A DNA stretch of 64,000 bases from Emiliania huxleyi CCMP1516 (Eukaryota; Haptophyta; Isochrysidales; Noelaerhabdaceae): assembly GCF_000372725.1 (NCBI RefSeq), contig NW_005198537.1, forward strand, positions 593,448-657,447, read 5' to 3'. Below the pieces are notes generated by a model. That model was not told the DNA's origin and did not search any database. It saw only the letters and a program-made list of their open reading frames with translations. Both the position numbers and the translations under genes were made by a program. This document shows, in pieces, positions 31,301 through 38,774 of this stretch. Position 1 is the first letter of the stretch, and every line of letters begins with the position of its first letter.

Positions 31301-31594
31301 GCCCACGCAGCCGCCCCGGCCAGCGGCATGCCGGAGCATGTCACCCGCGACGCCTCGCCGGCCGCCCCGCCAGTCTCGGACGCGAACGGAGCGCTCCTCG
31401 AGAGCATCTGCAAGACCATCGACGCGCTCGCCGCCGTCACCGCCGGGGATGAGGAGGCGGCGCGCCTTCACCTCGAGGCCATTCAGCGGCACGCGGAGAG
31501 GTCGTTGCGGAGGCGCGGCGGTGCAGGGGGCGGCGGCGGTGGAGGGGGAGGAGGTGGTTGGGGCGCGGATGGCGACGCCGCCGATCGCCGATGA
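28352..31594 (+). CDS. Secreted or plastid-targeted proline-rich protein with two novel repeat types
   Basis: A single open frame of 1080 codons that I do not recognise. The first 25 residues form a signal peptide-like hydrophobic stretch. Residues about 50-300 carry four copies of an A-K/R-x-(A/S)-W-L-(A/S)-x-R/Q motif (such as AEAKAAWLAGR, EARTAWLARQ), two of them in longer GGL(E/D)xLxSxI units, separated by poly-Pro. Residues about 430-960 contain five copies of a second unit of 75-95 residues: PMPGRExEYEAF, a variable linker, then the near-invariant PPPIDAERRSRSPGLQNNFY and TADFKRPYG. The C-terminus is a helix (LLESICKTIDALAAV) and a poly-Gly tail. The invariant block between disordered linkers suggests a multivalent binding motif. 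Confidence 0.7.
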   Translation: MMDLVSLSFLCLSSALLSRPALLPVSAVSRSRAPLCGAPPHGSHGEPPQQPSSEAEAKAAWLAGRRQPLAGNAAVPPPPAPAPPAPPAHGGLEMLKSAIEAAEARTAWLARQEPQPTALGQPPPLSPPPLSFPTPAAVPAVPPPQSAPPPPAAVMAPLPAFPGPPAPLVMAPPPSVPDLPVPSEADAKAAWLSSRGPPAALPQPPVPPPAPAPPPLAGGLDSLMSTIRESAAKASWLARQDPPPPPPPPPPPPPPPPPPPPTPPFPVAPPLPPPVMAPPPTAVDLPPRPSEAGVAGGGWPGGQGLSSQQETAFPGQAPASHEGQQGQGQGQGQQGQGQGRQEEVQSPIEVLRGRMGEQEAAGAASGPQPGAGHEQRKAQGARRAVFRNSQLPYNGDLQAAMKAGDRDAIRALMAARDRKKHDWMPAPGEEVPLPGREEEYEAFKAAQAAMPMAEEPAYAPPPIDAERRSRSPGLQNNFYDKSTADFKRPYGVRGAPPDAPPPVVAAGVGGVDSTRDDAPPAYGAEAQTPGNAAAAAAAAANAAAAAKAASDHALAQHRRNRMKNGAAAAMSRPAPRPISRQPLQPAAALPSPPPPFPAPPPAPQGNPPVQPSLGYSLSQPSEETPMPGREKEYEAFKAAQAASGQAPGGPAYAPPPIDAERRSRSPGLQNNFYEVSTADFKRPYGMSPAAPEAPPADAGDAGAGSTRDNAPLSYGAETPMPGREGEYEAFQAQGGAGAAAGRSHMPPPIDAERRSRSPGLQNNFYDLPTADFKRPHGVAPGAAPPAAPPSVAAVGSTRDNATPAYGTETPMPGREGEYEAFQAQGGAGAPDGPAYAPPPIDAERRSRSPGLQNNFYDKSTADFKRPYGVAPGAAPAAPPSAATRDNATPSYGAGREGEAFQAQGGAAVPASAPPPIDAERRSRSPGLQNNFYDLPTADFKRPHGVAPGAAPPAASVGESALPPAGYVSGGGHAPQPVGGTGIPAHAAAPASGMPEHVTRDASPAAPPVSDANGALLESICKTIDALAAVTAGDEEAARLHLEAIQRHAERSLRRRGGAGGGGGGGGGGGWGADGDAADRR

Positions 31595-32015
31595 CGATGG
31601 AGTCTGTGTGGGTCATCGAAGCAACTCTATCTCGAAGTAGGCTCGCGAGGCGAAGTGTTTAAGTCGCGATCTTGGTTGTCCTTGAAAGAAAGGCAAGAGC
31701 AGAGCTGCGTACTCTGTCATGTAGTCCAGAGTGTAGAGAGAGCTCAGAGGCCCACGCCCAGGCGCCGGCTCGTACGAGAAGCTCGTCTTCTCTCAAAAAG
31801 TCAAACAAGGTCAAGCTTGTGTGTGTCAAAAAAAACTCACGGTCACGCACACGCTGTGCACACATACGTGCAACACAAGCCGCTACAGTATCACGCATGT
31901 GCGGCGAACTCAGGGGCCATCCTCATCCTCTCCTCATCCACACACACACATCACACGTAGAAAATACCGATCTTCTCGCCCCCCCCCCCCCCCGCGAGCA
32001 TTTTTCGAGAGGCGG
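31595..32015. other. Intergenic between convergent genes
   Basis: No gene recognised. It separates the stop codons of two convergent genes and contains a C homopolymer of about 15 (31980-31993). Confidence 0.5.
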
Positions 32016-33930
32016 TCACGCGCCGATTAGTGTGTCAAGGAGCCTCTCCACTTGGCGAAGCAGCCCGCCCACGTCCTCCAGTCCCGCCATCGCGTTTGCC
32101 TTTGCCACAGCACCACCAATGGTGCTGGTAGCGCCCTCGCGCGGGATCTCGAGCGCAATGCAGATGGCGTCCACCTACTCACAACGGCTCCGGCTCGGGG
32201 GAGCGTCTCCCCCTCTCCACAGTGGCCAATGGCCAGCCACACACCTTTTGCGGCAGCGTGGCGCTGTCCAACGCGGCGCGCTCCCGCCTGAGCTCGGCCA
32301 TCGCCGCCTCAGCCGCCGCCACCTCGGCCGCCGCCTCCGCCGCCGCCGCCTCGGCCGCCGCCTCGGCCGCTACCGCCTCGGCCGCCGCTGCCTCGGCCGC
32401 CGCCTCCGCCGCCTGCCTCGCCGCTTGACGCGCCGCCTCCGCCGCCGCGTCGCACTCCCGCATCTGCTTCTCCAACATCTCTTCCTCGAAGGTGCGCGCC
32501 GCACCCCTCGCCGCGCCCCAACCCGCCAACGGGATGACGCACTCCGCCGCCTCCGCCGCCTCCGCCTCCGCCGCCGCCTCCGCCTCCGCCGCCGCCTCCG
32601 CACGCCGCCGCGCCTCCCCCTCCGCCGCCCGCCGCGCCCCCCTCACCTCCTCCTCTACCGCCCAACGCGCTTGCTCCTCCCGCTCCTCCCGCTCCTCCCG
32701 CTCCTCCCGCTCCCTCGCCCTCCTCACTTCGTCGAGCGCCGCGTCCTCCTCCGCCGCGCGCCTCGCCTGCTCTAGCCTCGCCTCATCCGCCCTCCGCGCC
32801 GTATCCTTCCTCAGCCTCTCCCGCTCCCTCTCCTCACTCGCGAGCTTCTTGGCGGCGCTGGCGGCCGCAGCGCGCGCCTCCCGCTCGAGTCGCTCCTCCC
32901 TCTCTCTCCGTTGCACCTCGGCCACCTTCTCCGCCTCGCGCCTCGCCGCCGCCGCTGCCGCCGCCGCCGCCTCGCTGCAGGGACCGAGGCCCCTCCCCTC
33001 TCCCTCCTCTCCCGCCTCCTCGCTCTCGCTCCAGTCGCCGCCGCCGCTGTCGCCGCCGCCGCTGTCGCCGCCGCCGCTGCCGCGGGCTGCTCCTCCGTGC
33101 AGCGGCGAGCCCCACGCCGCCTCGCGCCGCCGCCGTGCCGCCGCTGCCGCCTGCGCGTCCTGCCTGCGCGCCTCGACGCGGCGGCGGGCCTGGCGGAGCG
33201 CTTTGCTCTCCTCGCAGCCGGCCACCTCCGCCTCGCTCAGGCAGTACGCTATCCACTCCTCGTCGACCGCGAGCTTGACCGCCCGCCTCAGCTCCACCTG
33301 CGCCGCCTCGCGCCTCTCCTGGGCGCGCGCCGCCTCGCGCGCTCGCCGCTCCGCCGCCTCCGCCGCGGCGGCGAGGGCGGCGGCGTGGCGGCGCTCCATT
33401 TCTTCCGCAACCTCCGGCGAGAAGAAGATCCTGCGCGCCTCCGCCGCCACAACATCGGCCAGCAGCTTCCTGCCGACGGCGTCCGCGGCCAACTGCCGCC
33501 GCTCGAGTGCTGCCAGTCTCTCTCGCTCCGCCGCCTGTGCCGCAGCCTGCCGCTGTCTCTGCTGCTCTGCAGCCTGCCGCCTGGCCGCCTCCCGCTGCTC
33601 GCGGCTCGCCTCCGCTTGCGCGTCCCTCGCGGCCGCCTCTTGCGCCTCCCTCTCTTGCGCCTCCCGCTTCTGCGCGGCCATCGCCTCGGCCTGCGCACGA
33701 TCCGTGGCCCGCCGCTGCGCGAGTGTTGCTTTCGGAGCCGGCTTTGGCAGCTTTTGCGCCTCCTTGCAGGCGGCCGTCCTCGCCAGCCGCATGGCCTTCT
33801 GGGCGCGGGTCTCGAGAAACCGCTCCCACACAACGCGAGAGAGAGTACGCACAACGCTGCACAACGCCACCCACACGGCGGCCACAAACTCGAGGCAAGT
33901 TTGCCAGCGCGCTGGTGAGGCTTCGTGCAT
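32016..33930 (-). CDS. Ala/Glu/Arg-rich coiled-coil protein with N-terminal hydrophobic segment
   Basis: Two exons (32245-33930 and 32016-32174) join in phase to 614 residues. After a hydrophobic stretch (about residues 13-30, LEFVAAVWVALCSVV) the chain is almost entirely long charged helix: REAQEREAQEAAARDAQAEA, then further E/R/A heptads broken by a Gly/Asp/Ser linker near residue 290. A short ordered island, SPEVAEEMERRHAAALAAA...VDEEWIAYCLSEAEVAGC, sits in the middle. The last exon encodes VDAICIALEIPREGATSTIG and ends DTLIGA; it is missed if the first frame is read to its own stop at 32179. The intron is GT-AG and 70 bp. Probably structural; no family recognised. Confidence 0.7.
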
Positions 33931-33957
33931 GCGGCAATGGCAAATGTCGGCCGCGCC

Positions 33958-34365
33958 CAGGTGTATTCTTTTTTTGCTTGGGCGGCCCTGATGCCGGGGT
34001 TGTAGGGTAGGTCTGGGCCCTCCCGTCGGGTTTTTCCCTCTTCCACGCTGGAATTTTCACAGCATAAAAAGAAATTTTCCCGCGGAAATCACGATGTCAA
34101 CCCTCCCCAAATGGGTGATCTGATGCTTGTAGGGCTTGAGAGTGGCCTGCCATGTCACAAGAAGGACTGTGGTTGCAGGAGAGTACCACCAACCATCACT
34201 CTAGTTGGTATAGTACCCCACCTTCACCCCTCCCATGATTTCTTTTTTAGTTTCCCATAAGTAAGGTAGGTAGGTAGGTAGGTAGGTAGGGGCACCGCAG
34301 GGGCCGGTCAGGTTTTTCCAGAATTTCAGCATCAGGGCCGCCCAAGCAAAAAAAGAATACACCTG
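33958..34365. repeat. Perfect 37-bp inverted repeat with 334-bp spacer
   Basis: 33958-33994 and 34329-34365 are exact reverse complements over 37 bases (CAGGTGTATTCTTTTTTTGC and onward). The spacer contains a (GTAG)n microsatellite near 34265-34290. It lies 28 bp upstream of the coiled-coil gene start. It may be a small TIR element or a hairpin-forming insertion. Confidence 0.85.
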
Positions 34366-34448
34366 CCGCGCCGACCTGCTTCCAACCTTGGGGTGGGTTA
34401 GGGGTGTGGTGTCCCGGCATGGTCCTACTGTGCTGCATGAATGGTTGG

Positions 34449-35232
34449 GCAGGTGTGAACAACACCTCCTGAGCACGGCGCCGCAGCGCGCAGGCGCCTG
34501 TTGATGGGTCCAGGTGATAGCCCTGGTGGGCAATCCATACGCCTAGTTGGACCTCAGATCGCCCGACCGCGTCCCGGTGCTCTGCCCACACCCCACTGCC
34601 GTCGGATTTGAGAGAGATTTGTGACGCCGCCGCACCGCGCCGCGGCCGGGGGCCCTTCGGAGGCCGAGGATGGCCGTGGCGGACCGGGACGAGCTCTGAG
34701 TGGTAAAGTGTCAGTGTATATATTGTGATCTGTGATCTGTGAAGGGTCCGCCCGCAGGCGCATTTTGTATACCGAGGCGGTGCCCGGTGCCGAGCGCAGG
34801 CAGAGCCCACAGGTCGGACCTTAAGAGAGCATTGTAGATCCCTGGGCGAGGGTGGTGGCGTCCCCGTCGGGTCAGGGCTGAAGGCGGGGGAGACCAACCC
34901 GATCTCTCCGGCGTCCCGGGAGCGTGATTGACACCCCCCCCTGCGCCAACAGCCCCGTGGAGGTATATCTCTCACTCAGTCTAGCTAAGCCAGGGGAGGC
35001 GATGCCGGGGCCGTACAGCAGCTTGATGGTGCTTCGCCGGCGTGCGTCCCGGAGCGGTCCCGGTTGGGCGGTCCGGGGGAGGAAAATGGAGGGGACAACG
35101 CCGACGGCGCTCTGATTCGACTTTTTACTTCAAACAAAGAGACCGTCGCACGCGCCGCAGCGCGGCGCGTGCGACTGGTCAGGAGCGGATCCGTCAGTTA
35201 GTCGTGTTTACGCCGGGATCGTGTCCTCCACA
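34449..35232 (+). repeat. Dispersed repeat family A, copy 2, with about 230-bp insertion
   Basis: Matches the copy at 62424-62978 over its length but is interrupted after the TATATATTGTG motif (about 34730) by roughly 230 bp that the other two copies lack, ending near GGAGGTATATCTCTC (about 34965). The outer AAAGTCTGTGCA ends are missing, so this copy is also truncated. Confidence 0.8.
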
Positions 35233-35274
35233 ACCGGCAAGGGTGGGCGAGAAAAAAGAAACATGAAATAGTCC

Positions 35275-35345
35275 GGCCCGCTGGGTGCGCTTCTCAGCTC
35301 CCCGGCCCTGGATGTGAGGTTACTGACTGCACTCCAAGTGCTCCA
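35275..35345 (+). repeat. Dispersed repeat family B fragment
   Basis: CCGCTGGGTGCGCTTCTCAG, CGGCCCTGGATGTGAGGTTA and ACTGCACTCCAAGTGCTCCA match the right end of the copy at 58622-58795. Confidence 0.85.
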
Positions 35346-35949
35346 AGTTTATTTTTTCTCGCAGGTCATCTCTGATAGCTAGAGCAGCAGCGTCAGGGTC
35401 GCAGGGTCGGATCGCGTCAAGCCTCTCGCCCGGCCGGCCGCGTGCAGACGTCGGCCTGTCTTGCTGTCTGGAGTAATCTGTGGTAGGGTCTTAGGGTCTT
35501 ATCTGTGTGTACTTCTCGATCGAGATATCTCCAAAAGTCTGCCTTAAAATTTAAGCTTAATCTAGCTTAATCGGGAAGTGTCGGTACTGTGAGCGACTGC
35601 GCGAGGCGCCGCCGCCGGCCCCGCCGGGGGCGGGGCCCCGTTTCCGTAATGCTCTGTCGTGTAGGCAGATGGCACCCGTGTGTGACTTGTCACTTGAGCC
35701 TCTGTCTAGATAGTAGTCCGTCTGCGCACGCGCTCTCGGGGACGTCGGAGAGGCGCTTGGGGTACTTTCGGGGGTTTTGGATATGGTACACACACTCTTT
35801 TTGGTACGGGCCGTACTACGGCTCGTCGTCTAGCGTGCAAGCCGCGCCCCCCCCCCCCCCCCCCGGAGCGGCTGGTTACTGATGCCACACACTCGATCTC
35901 CACGACGGACAGAGTAATGGAAATCTCTGCGCAAGAACAGGAGATCGTA
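35346..35949. other. Intergenic, no gene recognised
   Basis: Contains a C homopolymer near 35849-35865. No coding signal or shared repeat was found. Confidence 0.4.
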
Positions 35950-37620
35950 CATGGGGTAGAGATAGTCGATTAAGACTGGAGATCCTAGCGGATCTCTCAC
36001 ACGGACACGCCCAAGTCTCGCCAGTAGATCCCTCCTGTCCGGTTCCCCATTCAAGACTAAAGATCGAAGATTGAGATTGTGGATTGTAGATCGCTGAGCA
36101 GCAACACGGGCCAAAGTGTGGAGATAGGAGATGGAGAATGCAGATTGTAGATCCTAGCGCCCAGCCAATCCGCCCCAGATGTGAGATCGAAGATCGAAAA
36201 TGGAGGTCGTAGATTGCTGCCGGCGGCGACAGTGGCCAAATGGAAGATTGGAGAATGGAGATGGGAGATAGGAGATGGTCAGTGTGAATGAATCCATAGC
36301 GCATCTCCTTGAAGGTTTGAGCCCCCCTCCTCCCCCGGCCCCCGGAATCGAGATTGGAGATTGGAGATTGGAGATGGAGATCGGAGATCTGACTGAATCC
36401 GGCCTAAGATGACGACGTTGGGAGATTGGAGATTGAAGATGGAGATCGGAGATCTGACTGGATCCCCGGCCTAAGATGACGACGCTGTGGATTAGAGAGT
36501 ATTGGAGATGGGGAGATCGGAGCCCACCCAACCCCAGCGGCGTTGATAGATGTTTTATAGATTTTTGTTTTTTCCTGTGGTCTGTGCGCGGACGGCCCGG
36601 GGAGCCTTTATGGCCTGCGGCGCCTGGCTTGAGCTTGGAAGTGTAAACGAGTCCGCCAGGGCGGTCTGCAAACGGAGCGCGCTGCGCGCGCGGTCTACGG
36701 CGAACTTATTTGCCGAGTTGGAAGCGCGTACCACGACACCGCCCACAGTGCTGCGTAGACCGCGCGCGCCGCGCAGCGCGCTCCGTGTTTGCAGACCGCC
36801 CTGGCGGACTCGTTTACACTTCCAAGCTCAAGCCTCCATCGCCGACGGGGAGAGGGGGGACGACACTGCCTCGGCAGCGTGCACCTAGATCCTGCACCGT
36901 GTTTGTTATGACCCCCCCCAATGAACACACCAGTGAGGGAGGGCGAGACGATCGAGGGGTCCCGTACCATGCGGAATCGACCCTATCCAGTGCTCAAGTG
37001 CTCAAGCTCAAGCCAGGCGCCGCAGGCCATAAAGAGGAGCGCAGATTAAAATGGCGCCGCAGGCTCCCCGGGCCGTCCGCGCGCAGAACCTTTATCTAAA
37101 ACAAAACAATCGATGAGTCACCACCACCTAGGGGCTGGGGGGCTCCGATCTCCATCTCTCCAAGTCCTCTCCAATCTCCAGCGTCGCTACATGCCTACAT
37201 GTTAGGCCGGATCCAGTCACAGATCTCCGATCTCCATCTCCAATCTCCAATCTCGATGCGGGGGCCCGGGGGAGGAGGGGGGGCTCAACGACCTTCAAGG
37301 AGACGCGCTATGGCGTTCATTGATTCACAATGCAAAAGGATCTCCACCCTCTTTTCGCGCCATTTTGTGCAATCTCCAGTCGGCCCACACGATCTCTAGG
37401 CGCCTTTGGCGGGAAGTCAGAATCTCCACCTCTGTCGCAAGATCTCAAGCGACTGCACGCACCAACTCGAGATCTCAGACTCCTCTCGAGACTCGAGCAT
37501 CGGTATACGTACGGAGAAGATTTGCCTCCCCACCAGTTCTTCAATCTCTACTGGTGCTCTTGGCAGGAGATTTGCCACTTAAGAGATCTCTAAAAGGCAT
37601 CTACGATCTACAGTCCAAGG
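35950..37620. repeat. AGAT/ATCT-rich region with nested hairpins
   Basis: The left part (35950-36540) is dense in GGAGATTGGAGAT-type 8-9 bp units; the right part (37140-37620) has the complementary CTCCAATCTCC units. Inverted pairs: about 36318-36412 with 37197-37290; about 36583-36632 with 37003-37090; and a near-perfect hairpin 36628-36699 with 36753-36832 (about 72-bp stem, 53-nt loop). Family D copy 2 (minus) occupies 36830-37008. The whole resembles a composite fold-back element. Confidence 0.7.
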
Positions 37621-37686
37621 ATCTTCCGATGTTGCGCAGAGATGTCCATGTATGGACGGACAACCAAAAAGCATCACTCTCTTTCC

Positions 37687-38562
37687 CTACTCGAACGTCA
37701 CCCTCCTGCTCGCGCGGCTCTCCTTCTTTCGGCCGTGCTGCCGCTTCTCCCGGACCCGCTCGTGCCGCCTCCCCTCCGTCTCCGGCAACGAGCGCCGGTC
37801 GACATACTCCCGCGGCTCGACGCTCGCCTGACGGCCGTGTCGTCGGGGGCTGTCGGCTCTCGGGTGCGTCGTGAACGGGCGAGGAGAGATGGTGGACTTC
37901 CGGCGCGTGCGGCGCCCGCCTCGTCCACCGCCGCCTGCAGCCGCTCGAGGCCGAGCGCCAGGTTGCGCGCCTGCGGTGGCCGCGGGTGACGAACAACAGG
38001 TCGCGGCGGGAACGATGCTTCGCGTGCAGCAAGCGCCGCGCCTGCGATCGCGTCTCGTCGCACGAGAGCAGCAATTCGCCGCTCTTGGTGACGGCGCCTG
38101 GAGAAACGAGTCGCGGGGACGAGTCAGGAGGCTCTGGCGCAGCAGCCACCGCGTCTGGTGGCAGCCGCCTCGCTGCCGCTCCAGCAGACGCTCGCGCACC
38201 GCGGGCGGCAGCCACCACGCGGACCGCTCGGAGACGTCGAGACGCAGGCTCGCCTTCGTGGACACCTGCGGCGGGGTGCCCGGACATTCTCGGCGCTGTG
38301 GCCACAGCGTCGCAGAGTCGCGACAGCGTGTGTTGATTCCAAGCAGCCGGCAACAAGGCGTGGTTAGCTGCCAAGCCGCATATCAGGGACGGTGGTGCAA
38401 CGCGGCGTGCGGTAGCCGTTGGTGGCACACCTTGTTGACATTCTGCCCGCCGGGACCGCTAGAACGCGAGTAGGTTACCACCACCGACTCGCGAGGCACA
38501 CGGACGCGACGGCTCACGCCGGAGCAATGGGCTCGCGTGGTTCGCGCTAGCATGTTGATCAT
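37687..38562 (-). CDS. ArfB/ICT1-type peptidyl-tRNA hydrolase, organellar
   Basis: Five exons, most too short to show as open frames, join in phase to 158 residues: 38431-38562, 38169-38265, 38042-38097, 37920-37970, 37687-37827. Exon 1 is a basic amphipathic leader (mitochondrial-type) ending SSGPGGQNVNK, the catalytic GGQ loop. Exon 2 gives VSTKASLRLDV and LPPAVRERLLE; exon 3 KSGELLLSCDETRSQ; exon 4 ARNLALGLERLQAAVDE; exon 5 the basic RVREKRQH...SRRV tail that contacts the ribosome. This follows human ICT1 (MRPL58) and bacterial ArfB along the whole chain. It rescues stalled ribosomes, probably in mitochondria. Introns 2, 3 and 4 are GC-AG, each flanked AG|GC on both sides; intron 1 is GT-AG. 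Confidence 0.9.
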
Positions 38563-38680
38563 AGCCCAACAATTTTTTTCAATTGGACTGCGCGCCAGAT
38601 GTCTAAGAATTAGGTGCCCGGTAGGCTTGGCTGCAAAGGGGATTTTCGTGTTTTGTTTTTTTATTCAGGGTTTTGCAACT

Positions 38681-38705
38681 GATTCCGTTTGCAACAAACG
38701 GAATC
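38681..38705. promoter_or_regulatory. 25-bp palindrome between divergent genes
   Basis: GATTCCGTTTG, a CAA centre, then CAAACGGAATC: eleven perfectly paired bases each side. It lies between the ArfB start (38562) and the first plausible start of the rightward gene (38775). A binding site for a dimeric regulator is possible; this is inference. Confidence 0.5.
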
Positions 38706-38774
38706 AAGAAAAGAAACGACCGCAAAAGCAGGCGGCGTCTCGTGCTCGACCAGGATCGCCGTCCCGGCGCGAGA

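Noticed and set aside
29888..31492. Long minus and alternative plus frames across the repeat protein
   Set aside because: Repeat structure and the invariant SPGLQNNFY block exist only in the 28352-31594 frame.
32492..33991. 499-codon plus-strand Ala/Ser frame
   Set aside because: Mirror image of the coiled-coil gene; serine/alanine runs are the reverse reading of Glu/Arg/Ala codons, and the minus strand has a consistent second exon.
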